Of a stretch of 64,000 nt of DNA, positions 38,715 through 46,224 are shown piece by piece (positions within the stretch are counted from its first letter, which is position 1; each line of letters begins with the position of its first letter). The DNA is from Acidimicrobiales bacterium (lineage in GTDB: Bacteria > Actinomycetota > Acidimicrobiia > Acidimicrobiales > SZUA-35), in the NCBI GenBank assembly GCA_028285495.1, contig JANQPB010000042.1, forward strand, positions 248,001 to 312,000, read 5' to 3'. The position numbers and the translations under genes were made by a program. The notes below the pieces were generated by a model. The model was not told where the DNA came from, searched no databases, and worked only from the letters and a program-made list of their open reading frames with translations.

Positions 38715-39929
38715 TCAGGCAGGGGTCGGGTCGACGACGGCGACGCCGAGGACCTCGTCGATGTCGCCGAGGGCGCTCAGCAGGGCATCGTCGGGGTCCG
38801 GGTCGACGTTGATGGTGGCCACGGCGGCCTCGCTGCCCTGGAACACCTGGTTGCGCATCTGCTGCACGTTCAGCCCGCCGGTGCGGAGCTCGGCCAGCAC
38901 CTTGGCCAGCACCCCGACCCGATCGAGGTGACGGATGGCGAGGCCGCAGGCCCCGGACGGCTCGGAGCGCAGGTTCACACAGCCGATCGGGGAGCCGGCG
39001 AGATAGGCGTTGACGACGTCGGCCACGCCGTTCGACACGGACCGCTGGGCCTGGTCGGTCGACGCGCCGATGTGGTGGGTGCCGACCACCCGGGGATGGC
39101 GGGCCAGGGCCGACTCGATCGTGCCGCTGCCGCCGGCCGGCTCGTCCGGCCAGACGTCGAGCCCGGCTCGGAGGCCGCCCGAGTCGAGCGCCTCGAGCAG
39201 CGCCTCGCCGTCGACGATGTCGCCACGGGCGGTGTTGAGCAGGATGGCGCCGGGGGCGAGCCTCGACAGGAAGGCACGGTCGACCATGCCGATGGTGCCG
39301 TCGGCCTTCGGCACGTGGATGCTGACGATGTCGGAGCTGGCCAGGAGGTCGTCGATCGACTCGACGAGCCGGATGCCGATGGTGCGGATGGCGGCCAGGG
39401 TTGCGTCGGGTCGCTCGGGGCGGCGAACCGTCGACACGGTCAGCCCGAAGGCCCTGGCCCGCTCGGCGACGGCCAGGCCGATGTCGCCGAGCCCGATGAT
39501 GCCGAGGCGCTTGCCGTAGAGCCCGTCGGCCCTGCTGTACTCGGACTTGCTCCAGGTGCCGGCTCGCAGCTCGGCCACGTTGTCGGGGATCCGGCGGTCG
39601 ATGGCGAGCAGCAGGCCCATCGTGAGCTCGGCCACGGCAACGGCGTTGCGCCCGGGCACGTTGCACACGAACACCCCCCGACCGGAGGCCGCCGCCTTGT
39701 CGATGTTGTCCGTCCCGGCCCCGGCCCGGACGATCAGGCCGAGCCGATCGGCCGCCTCGATCGTCCCGGCCGTGACCTTGGTCGAGCGGACCACCAGGAC
39801 GTCGTGGCCGGCGATCGCGTCCGGGAGGGTCTCGGCGGTCAGGCCCGGGTCGACGTGGCAGTCGTGGCCAGCGGCTCGGAGCCGCTCGACCCCGGACTCG
39901 GCGACCGAGTCGGCGTAGAGGATCTGCAT
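38715..39929 (-). CDS. serA: D-3-phosphoglycerate dehydrogenase with ACT domain
   Basis: A 404-residue enzyme starting serine synthesis. Substrate domain VRSTKVTAGTIEAADRLGLIVRAGAGTDNID (in parts), NAD site GIIGLGDIGLAVAERA, catalytic RGDIVDGEAL and HHIGAST with the His/Glu relay. C-terminal ACT domain (about 325-404) for likely serine feedback. Start 39929 chosen for AAGGAG 6 nt upstream and family N-terminus; a longer frame to 40022 is unsupported. A TACGGT box (39993-39998, minus strand) and a GGCACC/GGTGCC hairpin lie in the leader. Confidence 0.95.
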   Translation of the reverse strand: MQILYADSVAESGVERLRAAGHDCHVDPGLTAETLPDAIAGHDVLVVRSTKVTAGTIEAADRLGLIVRAGAGTDNIDKAAASGRGVFVCNVPGRNAVAVAELTMGLLLAIDRRIPDNVAELRAGTWSKSEYSRADGLYGKRLGIIGLGDIGLAVAERARAFGLTVSTVRRPERPDATLAAIRTIGIRLVESIDDLLASSDIVSIHVPKADGTIGMVDRAFLSRLAPGAILLNTARGDIVDGEALLEALDSGGLRAGLDVWPDEPAGGSGTIESALARHPRVVGTHHIGASTDQAQRSVSNGVADVVNAYLAGSPIGCVNLRSEPSGACGLAIRHLDRVGVLAKVLAELRTGGLNVQQMRNQVFQGSEAAVATINVDPDPDDALLSALGDIDEVLGVAVVDPTPA

Positions 39930-40077
39930 TGGTCTCCTTCCAAGCCCGGCACCGGTCGGTTGGACGGGTGCCGAGGTGTTCCGGACGCGATCACCGTAGC
40001 TGTCGGCCGATAGCGAGGCCATCGCTCGTCGCGGTTGAGGTCACGGCGGCGCCGGTGGTCCCGGGGCGGCCCCGGAG

Positions 40078-41196
40078 TCAGATGGGGAGGCCGTCGAGCG
40101 CGCCGGACAGGTCGGCCCAGAGGTCGTCGACGTGCTCGCAGCCGACGCTGAGGCGGACCAGCGTCGGCGGCAGGTGCTCCTGGCCGTCGAGCCGGGCCCG
40201 GCGCTCGGCCGTCGACTCGACGCCGCCGAGGCTCGTGGCCGGGCTGATCACCTCGAGCGCGTCGAGGACCTTGTCGATGGCGGCGCCGTCGCCCGTCGTC
40301 TCGAACGACACCATGGCGCCGGGTCCGGCCATCGTGCGGCGGGCCCGCTCGTGGCCCGGATCGTCGGGAAGGCCCGGATAGCGGACCCTGGTCACCGACG
40401 GGTGACCCTGCAGGCGTCTCGCCAGCTCGCCGGCCGAGGCCTGGGCTCGTTCGAGGCGGACCGGCAGCGTGCGCAGGCCCCGGAGGGCCAGGAACGCCTC
40501 GAGGGCCCCGAGGTTGGCGCCGCCGAGGACCTGACGACGGACGAGCGCGTCACGCTGCGCCGCGTCCGCCGCGATCACCACCCCGCCGAGCAGGTCGGAG
40601 TGGCCACCGATGAACTTGGTCACGCTGTGGATCGACCAGGTGGCACCGACGTCGAGCGGGCGTTGGAGCAGCGGGGTGGCGAACGTGTTGTCGACCGCGA
40701 CCGGCACGTCGGCCCGATTGCCGGCGGCGCAGATGGCGGGGACATCGGCCAGTACCAGCAGCGGGTTCGACGGGGACTCGAGCCACACGAGATCGGGACC
40801 GGACGAGATCAGCTCGACCCACCGGTCGGTGTCGGCCAGGTCGACGGTGTCGACCGACCAGCCGTGCCGCTCGACGCCGTCGGCCAGCGCCATCGTGACC
40901 ACCTGGTAGCAGTCGTCCGGCGCGATCACGCGGGCCCCGGCCGGGAGCTGGTCGAGGATGGCCGACACGGCGGCCATGCCGGAGGCGAAGGCGACGGCCA
41001 GGCCGCCCTCCAGCTGGCCGACGGCCTCCTCGAAAGCGGCGGTCGTCGGCGTCCCCTGGCCTCGTGCGTAGACCCGCTCACCCCCCTGGCGGTAGGTCGA
41101 GGCGGCAACGAGCGGGTGGTTCAGCGGATCGCCCGGCTCCTCGGGCCGCCCGGCCCGGATGGCCACGGTGTGCTGATGGAGCGGGTTGGGGGCCAT
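40078..41196 (-). CDS. Cystathionine gamma-synthase/lyase family PLP enzyme
   Basis: A 372-residue trans-sulfuration enzyme of the MetB/MetC/CGL family. HTVAIRAGRP start, YARGQGTPTTAAFEEAVGQLEGGLA, PLP-contact VAVDNTFATPLLQRPLDVGA, and the Schiff-base lysine in SVTKFIGGHSDLLGG. The usual arginine-rich C-terminal RLSVGCEHVDDLWADL is present. Synthase versus lyase cannot be decided by eye. Start at 41196 has GGAGG 6 nt upstream. It is upstream of serA on the same strand; a GC hairpin at 40061-40075 follows its stop. Confidence 0.88.
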   Translation of the reverse strand: MAPNPLHQHTVAIRAGRPEEPGDPLNHPLVAASTYRQGGERVYARGQGTPTTAAFEEAVGQLEGGLAVAFASGMAAVSAILDQLPAGARVIAPDDCYQVVTMALADGVERHGWSVDTVDLADTDRWVELISSGPDLVWLESPSNPLLVLADVPAICAAGNRADVPVAVDNTFATPLLQRPLDVGATWSIHSVTKFIGGHSDLLGGVVIAADAAQRDALVRRQVLGGANLGALEAFLALRGLRTLPVRLERAQASAGELARRLQGHPSVTRVRYPGLPDDPGHERARRTMAGPGAMVSFETTGDGAAIDKVLDALEVISPATSLGGVESTAERRARLDGQEHLPPTLVRLSVGCEHVDDLWADLSGALDGLPI

Positions 41197-41387
41197 GGGT
41201 CCTCCGCGGGTCGTCGGCCGCCGGCGCCGACGCCGGCGGCTGGCCAGGAGGCCGAGGGTACCCAGCGTCGAGCGGCGACACCGAAGGCCGCCCGGCGCCA
41301 CCCGGTCGCCCGCCGTCACCCGGCCGCTCGGCGGGCGGCCGGCCGGGACGGTGGTGGCGGGCCCGGCCCGTCGGGCACACTGTCGCC

Positions 41388-41879
41388 ATGGGTGATGCCG
41401 AAACGACGGAGCTGCTCGCCAAGGTCCTCACCGTGTCAGACGGAGTGGTGGCCGGGACCAGGGAGGACACCTCCGGCCAGGCCCTGGTCGACCATCTCGG
41501 GGCCGCCGGTTGGACCGTCGCCGACCGGCGGGTCGTCGCCGACGGCGTCGAGTCCGTCGCCGGGGCGCTGACCGAACTGGCCGACGGTTTCTGCGGCCTG
41601 ATCGTCACCACCGGCGGGACCGGCTTCGGTCCTCGGGACCTGACCCCGGAGGGGACCAGGGCGGTCATCGATCGCGAGGCCCCCGGCCTGGCCGAGGCGA
41701 TGCGGCTGTGCAACCCGAAGGGGCTGGGACGGCTGAGTCGAGCGATCGCCGGCACCCGCGACCAGGCGCTGATCCTCAACACGCCGGGCTCGACCAAGGG
41801 GGCGATCGAGACGGTCGACGCGGTGCTCGACGTCGTCCCCCACGCCATCGTGCTCCTGGCCGGCGAGCGCCCCCACTGA
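41388..41879 (+). CDS. MogA/MoaB family molybdenum cofactor protein
   Basis: A 163-residue molybdopterin-binding protein that adenylylates molybdopterin or is a MoaB paralogue. Core motifs: VLTVSDGVVAGTREDTSGQAL, IVTTGGTGFGPRDLTPEGT and LNTPGSTKGAIETVDAVL. ATG 6 nt after a CACACT box (41376-41381), no Shine-Dalgarno, so possibly leaderless. No other molybdenum genes nearby; the next gene (ribD) starts 23 bp later. Confidence 0.9.
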   Translation: MGDAETTELLAKVLTVSDGVVAGTREDTSGQALVDHLGAAGWTVADRRVVADGVESVAGALTELADGFCGLIVTTGGTGFGPRDLTPEGTRAVIDREAPGLAEAMRLCNPKGLGRLSRAIAGTRDQALILNTPGSTKGAIETVDAVLDVVPHAIVLLAGERPH

Positions 41880-41902
41880 TCGATCCGGGCCAGAGCTCCT
41901 CG

Positions 41903-42967
41903 ATGTCGGAATCCGACGACGGGCCGATGGGCGGCCAGACCGGCGGCCCGCTCGGCGACGGGGCCGCGTCCGACGACGGCCTGATGGCCAGAGCGGTGGC
42001 CAGGGCCGAGCACAGCCGGTTGCTCGCCCCGCCGAACCCGTGGGTCGGGGCCGTGCTGGTCACCGCAGACGGCGTGAGCTTCGAGGGCTCGACCCGCCGG
42101 CCGGGCGGCCGGCACGCCGAGCGGGAGGTCCTGGTCAGGGCCGGCGAGCGGGCCAGGGGGGCCACGCTCTACGTCACGCTGGAGCCGTGCTCGTTCCACG
42201 GCCGCACCCCGCCGTGTGTCGACGCCGTCGTCGAGGCCGGCGTCGCCCGAGTGGTCGTCGCCGTCGCCGACCCGGACGAGCGCGTCGCCGGCCGTGGGCT
42301 GTCGGCGCTCGAGCGGGCGGGGATCCAGGTGACCGTCGGGCCCGGCGCCGACGCCGTCGAGGCCCAGCTCGCGCCGTACCTGACCCAGCGTCGAACCGGG
42401 CGACCGCTTGTGGTGCTCAAGCTGGCGGCCACCCTGGACGGTCGGATGGCTGCGCCGGACGGCACCAGCCAGTGGATAACCGGGCCCGAGGCCAGACGAG
42501 ACGCCCACCACCTCCGGGCCGAGAGCGACGCCATCCTCGTCGGCGCCGGCACCGTTCGGGCCGACGATCCGAGGCTCACGGTCCGGGGGGTCACCGCGCC
42601 GGACGGTCGGCCGCCCCGGGAGCCGCTCCGGGTCGTGCTCGGCCGAGCCCCGGCCGGGGCCGCGATCCATCCGTGCCTCGAGCTGGCCGGTGACGAGGCG
42701 ACGGTGCTCGACGAGCTGGGCCGGCGGGGTGACGTGCTGCAGGTGATGGTCGAGGGTGGGGCCAACGTCGCCGCCCGCTTCCACCGGGCCGGGCTGGTCG
42801 ACCGGTACGTGGTGTACCTGGCCCCGGCGCTGCTCGGCGGCGACGACGGCCGACCGGTGTTCGACGGACCCGGGGCGCCGACGATCGACGAGCTGTGGCG
42901 GGGGCGGCTGGTCGACGTGCGTCGGGTCGGGGCCGATCTCCGGCTCGAGCTGGTCGGCGGGGGCTGA
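41903..42967 (+). CDS. ribD: Bifunctional riboflavin deaminase/reductase RibD
   Basis: A 354-residue protein with both riboflavin pathway domains. Deaminase (about 28-145): zinc ligands in GGRHAEREVL (HAE) and LEPCSFHGRTPPCVDAV (PC-C). Reductase (about 165-354): VLKLAATLDGRMAAPDGTSQWITG and VMVEGGANVAARF. The reductase is somewhat shorter than usual. Start is uncertain: ATG at 41903 or 41927, neither with a strong Shine-Dalgarno; the first 25 residues are not conserved. Confidence 0.93.
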   Translation: MSESDDGPMGGQTGGPLGDGAASDDGLMARAVARAEHSRLLAPPNPWVGAVLVTADGVSFEGSTRRPGGRHAEREVLVRAGERARGATLYVTLEPCSFHGRTPPCVDAVVEAGVARVVVAVADPDERVAGRGLSALERAGIQVTVGPGADAVEAQLAPYLTQRRTGRPLVVLKLAATLDGRMAAPDGTSQWITGPEARRDAHHLRAESDAILVGAGTVRADDPRLTVRGVTAPDGRPPREPLRVVLGRAPAGAAIHPCLELAGDEATVLDELGRRGDVLQVMVEGGANVAARFHRAGLVDRYVVYLAPALLGGDDGRPVFDGPGAPTIDELWRGRLVDVRRVGADLRLELVGGG

Positions 42968-43006
42968 GCCGGACGCAGTCGGCGGGCCGGGACCCGGCGG
43001 CCCGAG

Positions 43007-43037
43007 TTGACTTCAAGTTATGTTGAAGTCTTACAGT
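43007..43037 (+). promoter_or_regulatory. MerR/SoxR-like promoter-operator before ribE
   Basis: -35 TTGACT (43007-43012), a 19-bp spacer, -10 TACAGT (43032-43037). The spacer holds a perfect dyad: GACTTCAA (43009-43016) and TTGAAGTC (43023-43030) separated by 6 bp. A 19-bp spacer with a dyad overlapping the -35 is the hallmark of promoters activated by MerR-family proteins; the core TCAAGTTA..TTGA resembles the E. coli SoxR site of soxS, and dyad-to--35 offset is identical. Unusually AT-rich for this genome. Transcription would start near 43044, about 49 nt before ribE. Confidence 0.7.
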
Positions 43038-43092
43038 CGAACGTTGGCCCGCCGGCCCCGGTGCGGTCGAACGGAGAAAGCGGACTGAGCTG

Positions 43093-43707
43093 ATGTTCAC
43101 GGGAATCGTCGAGGAGCTTGGCCGGGTCGAGTCCCGCACCGGGCCGAAGCTGGTGATCGGCTGCAGCGGGGTGCTCGACGACGTCGAGCTCGGCGCCTCG
43201 ATCGCGGTCAACGGGTGCTGCCTGACCGTCGTCGAGTGGGATGCCGACGACGGTTGGTTCGCGGCCGACGTGACACAGGAGTCCTACGACCGGACCCAGC
43301 TCGGCGACCTGGAGCCCGGCGATCCCGTGAACCTGGAGCGGCCCGTCCGGCTCCAGGACCGGCTCGGCGGGCACCTGGTCCAGGGCCACGTCGACGCCGT
43401 CGGCGAGATCCTGGCCCCGGCCCCCGACCTCAAGGTCCGGGTGCCGGACGGACTGCACCGGTACCTGGTCGAGAAGGGCTCGGTCACCGTCGACGGCATC
43501 AGCCTGACCGTCGTCGACCCCGCCCCGGACGGCTTCACGGTCGCCATCATCCCCCACACCGCCGAGGTCACCACGCTCGGGACCAAGGGGCCTGGCGACC
43601 GGGTCAACGTCGAGGTCGACGTGATGGCCAAGTACGCCGAGCGCCTGCTGGAGGGGCACCTGCCCGGGCCGGTCGGCACGGCCCCGACCGACGAGGGCTC
43701 GCCATGA
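43093..43707 (+). CDS. ribE: Riboflavin synthase alpha chain
   Basis: A 204-residue enzyme dismutating two lumazines to riboflavin. Two tandem lumazine-binding barrels: first starts MFTGIVEELGRV and has AVNGCCLTVVEWD; the second has GHLVQGHVDAVGEI and TVDGISLTVVDPAPDGFTVAIIPHT. Slightly short but complete. The stop overlaps ribBA (ATGA). Expressed from the dyad promoter upstream. Confidence 0.95.
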   Translation: MFTGIVEELGRVESRTGPKLVIGCSGVLDDVELGASIAVNGCCLTVVEWDADDGWFAADVTQESYDRTQLGDLEPGDPVNLERPVRLQDRLGGHLVQGHVDAVGEILAPAPDLKVRVPDGLHRYLVEKGSVTVDGISLTVVDPAPDGFTVAIIPHTAEVTTLGTKGPGDRVNVEVDVMAKYAERLLEGHLPGPVGTAPTDEGSP

Positions 43708-44966
43708 CCGGGACCGAGCGGCCGGCGGTCGGGCCGACCCCGTTCGCCCCGATCGAGGACGCGGTCGCCGCCATCGGGCGGGGCGAGCTCGTCGTCGTGG
43801 TCGACGACGAGGACCGGGAGAACGAGGGCGACCTGATCATGGCCGCCCAATTCGCCACCCCCGAACGGATCGCCTTCATCGTCAACCACAGCTCGGGCGT
43901 CATCTGCACGGCCATCACCGGGGAGCGGGCCGACGCACTCGACCTGCCGCTGATGGTGGCCGAGAACACCGACGCCATGCGGACCGCCTTCACCGTGACC
44001 GTCGACGTTTGCCAGGGGACGACCACCGGCATCTCGGCCTCCGACCGGGCCCTCACCATCCGGGCGCTGGCCGACCCGTCGGTCCGGGCCTCCGACCTCA
44101 ACCGGCCCGGTCACATCTTCCCGCTGCGGGCCCGACCGGGCGGGGTCCTGAAGCGGGCCGGGCACACCGAGGCCGCCGTCGACCTGGCGGCCATGGCCGG
44201 CCTCGAGCCCGCCGGCGTGCTGTGCGAGGTGGTGAAGCCGGACGGGTCGATGTCGCGTCTGCCCGACCTCATCGACTTCGCCGCCGAGCACGACCTCGTC
44301 CTGATCTCGATCGCCGACCTGATCCGCCACCGCCGACGGACCGAGAAGCTGGTCGAGCGGGTGGCCGAGGCCACGATCCCGACCGCGGTCGGCGACTTCC
44401 AGGCCGTCGTCTACCAGTCGGTCCTCGACGGCGAGCAGCACGTCGCCTTCGTCCGGGGCGACCCAGGCGGGAGCGACGACGTGCTCGTTCGGGTCCACTC
44501 CGAGTGTCTCACCGGCGACATCTTCGGTTCGTTGCGCTGCGATTGCGGGCCACAGCTGCACCTGGCGTTGGAGGCCATCGCCGAGGCCGGCGAGGGCGTG
44601 CTCGTCTACCTGCGGGGTCACGAGGGTCGCGGGATCGGTCTCGGTCACAAGATCCGGGCCTACCAGCTGCAGCAGGAGGGCTACGACACCGTCGATGCCA
44701 ACCTGGAGCTCGGCCTGCCGGCCGACAGCCGCGAGTACGGGATCGGGGCCCAGATGCTGGTCGACCTCGGGGTGACGACGATGCGGCTGATGACGAACAA
44801 TCCCTCCAAGTACGGGGGGCTCGACGGGTTCGGCCTGGAGATCACCGAGCGGGTGCCGTCGCACGTCAAGCCGACCGACCACAACATCGCCTACCTGCGG
44901 GCCAAGCAGGAACGGATGGGCCACCTGCTCGGCCTCGAGGATCCGCCGACCGGCACCGCCCCCTGA
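43704..44966 (+). CDS. ribBA: Bifunctional DHBP synthase / GTP cyclohydrolase II
   Basis: A 420-residue fusion giving both early riboflavin precursors. RibB half (1-205): VDDEDRENEGDLIMAA and RPGHIFPLRARPGGVLKRAGHTEAA (in parts). RibA half (210-405): zinc cysteines in CLTGDIFGSLRCDCGPQL, RGHEGRGIGLGHKIRAY, and TNNPSKYGGLDGFGLEI. All key residues are present. Lumazine synthase (ribH), normally next, is absent; hisG begins 64 bp later. Confidence 0.95.
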   Translation: MTGTERPAVGPTPFAPIEDAVAAIGRGELVVVVDDEDRENEGDLIMAAQFATPERIAFIVNHSSGVICTAITGERADALDLPLMVAENTDAMRTAFTVTVDVCQGTTTGISASDRALTIRALADPSVRASDLNRPGHIFPLRARPGGVLKRAGHTEAAVDLAAMAGLEPAGVLCEVVKPDGSMSRLPDLIDFAAEHDLVLISIADLIRHRRRTEKLVERVAEATIPTAVGDFQAVVYQSVLDGEQHVAFVRGDPGGSDDVLVRVHSECLTGDIFGSLRCDCGPQLHLALEAIAEAGEGVLVYLRGHEGRGIGLGHKIRAYQLQQEGYDTVDANLELGLPADSREYGIGAQMLVDLGVTTMRLMTNNPSKYGGLDGFGLEITERVPSHVKPTDHNIAYLRAKQERMGHLLGLEDPPTGTAP

Positions 44967-45018
44967 CGCCGGGCCGGTGGAGGCGGAAAAGGGGGCGGAC
45001 CCGCAACCAACCCGCTCG

Positions 45019-45024
45019 TACACT
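45019..45024 (+). promoter_or_regulatory. -10-like TACACT box, leaderless hisG
   Basis: TACACT ends 6 nt before the hisG ATG; no Shine-Dalgarno between them. Confidence 0.5.
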
Positions 45025-45030
45025 GGGGCC

Positions 45031-45909
45031 ATGCTCAAGCTGGTGCTGCCAAAGGGGTCGCTGGAGAAGGCGACCATGGAGTTGTTCGACGCGGCCGATC
45101 TGCCGGTCAAGCGGAGCTCCTCGGTCGACTACAAGGCCACGATCAACGACCCCCGGGTGGCCGAGGTCCGGATCCTCCGCCCCCAGGAGATCCCGAACTA
45201 CGTGGCCGAAGGTCTGTTCGATCTCGGCATCACCGGGCGCGACTGGGTCGAGGAGACCGGCAGCGAGGTCGTCTCGATGGGGGAGCTCCGCTACTCCAAG
45301 GCCACGTCCGACCCGGTCCGCCTCGTGGTGGCGGTGCCGAACGACTCACCCATCGAGTCGGTCGCCGACCTGCCGGACGGGGTGAAGGTCTCGACCGAGT
45401 ACCCGAACCTGACGAAGCGGTTCTTCGCCGACAAGGGCGTCGACGCCGACATCCGCCTCTCCTACGGGGCAACCGAGGCGAAGGTCCCCGACATCGTCGA
45501 CGTCGCCGTCGACCTGACCGAGACCGGCCGGGCCCTCCGGGCCGCCGGCCTGCGGACCGTCGACACGATCATCTCGAGCTACACCGAGTTCGTGGCCAAC
45601 CCGGCATCACACGCCGATCCCGAGAAGCGCCACGCCATGAACCAGCTCCTGACCCTGTTGCTCGGCGCCCTCGACGCCCGCACGAAGGTCCTGGTCAAGC
45701 TCAACGTGCCGGACGGCGTCGCCCTCGACAAGGTGATCGGGCTGCTGCCGGCGATGAAGGCCCCGACGGTCAACGAGCTGCACGGCGGGGCAGGGTACGC
45801 GGTGGAGACCGTGGTGCCGAAGTCCGACATCAACGTGCTGATCCCCGACCTCCGTGACGTCGGGGCGACCGACATCCTCGAGCTGCCCCTGTCGAAGATC
45901 GTGCCGTGA
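45031..45909 (+). CDS. hisG: ATP phosphoribosyltransferase, long form
   Basis: A 292-residue enzyme starting histidine synthesis. LKLVLPKGSLEKATMELF opens the catalytic domain; LFDLGITGRDWVEE and DIVDVAVDLTETGRALRAAGL follow. The C-terminal 75 residues form the regulatory HisG_C domain typical of the long, HisZ-independent form (AVETVVPKSDINVLIPDLRD). No hisE or other his genes are nearby. Start at 45031 matches the family and the -10 box. Confidence 0.95.
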   Translation: MLKLVLPKGSLEKATMELFDAADLPVKRSSSVDYKATINDPRVAEVRILRPQEIPNYVAEGLFDLGITGRDWVEETGSEVVSMGELRYSKATSDPVRLVVAVPNDSPIESVADLPDGVKVSTEYPNLTKRFFADKGVDADIRLSYGATEAKVPDIVDVAVDLTETGRALRAAGLRTVDTIISSYTEFVANPASHADPEKRHAMNQLLTLLLGALDARTKVLVKLNVPDGVALDKVIGLLPAMKAPTVNELHGGAGYAVETVVPKSDINVLIPDLRDVGATDILELPLSKIVP

Positions 45910-45946
45910 TCGACCGACGGGCCGCTCGCCGCCCACCGCGCCGGCG

Positions 45947-46156
45947 ATGAGCTTCGGCCCGAGCCGGGGCGTGGTCGAGTCGTTCGACGCGGACGTGGGG
46001 CTCGGGGTCATCGTTGCCGACGACGGGGAGCGCTGGCCCTTCCACTGCACGGTCATCGCCGACGGCAGCCGCACCATCGACGCCGGCACGACCGTGACCT
46101 TCGTACGGGGTTGGGCCGGTCCGGGGTCCTGGGAGGCGGTCGACGTCCGTCCCTGA
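45947..46156 (+). CDS. Small divergent cold-shock-domain-like protein
   Basis: A 69-residue protein: SRGVVESFDADVGLGVIVADDGERWPFHCTVIADGSRTIDAG (in parts) follows the cold-shock-domain beta pattern (G-V-V-x-F, G-x-G-x-I, F-H, D-G-x-R, G-x-x-V-x-F). The RNP1 aromatic motif KGFGFI is replaced by VGLGVIV and RNP2 by WPFHCTVI, so nucleic-acid binding may differ. ATG start 37 bp after hisG. Function unknown; such divergent single-domain CSD proteins are common in actinobacteria. Confidence 0.7.
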   Translation: MSFGPSRGVVESFDADVGLGVIVADDGERWPFHCTVIADGSRTIDAGTTVTFVRGWAGPGSWEAVDVRP

Positions 46157-46224
46157 CGACGGTCCGAGGGGTCGCCGGTCGCCGCCGGCCTCAGGTCGTC
46201 GGCCTGGCGGCCGACAGGGAACCG

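Noticed and set aside
42968..43092. FMN riboswitch ahead of ribE
   Set aside because: The region is 125 bp and lacks the conserved RFN-element helices and motifs; the dyad promoter explains the only strong signal.
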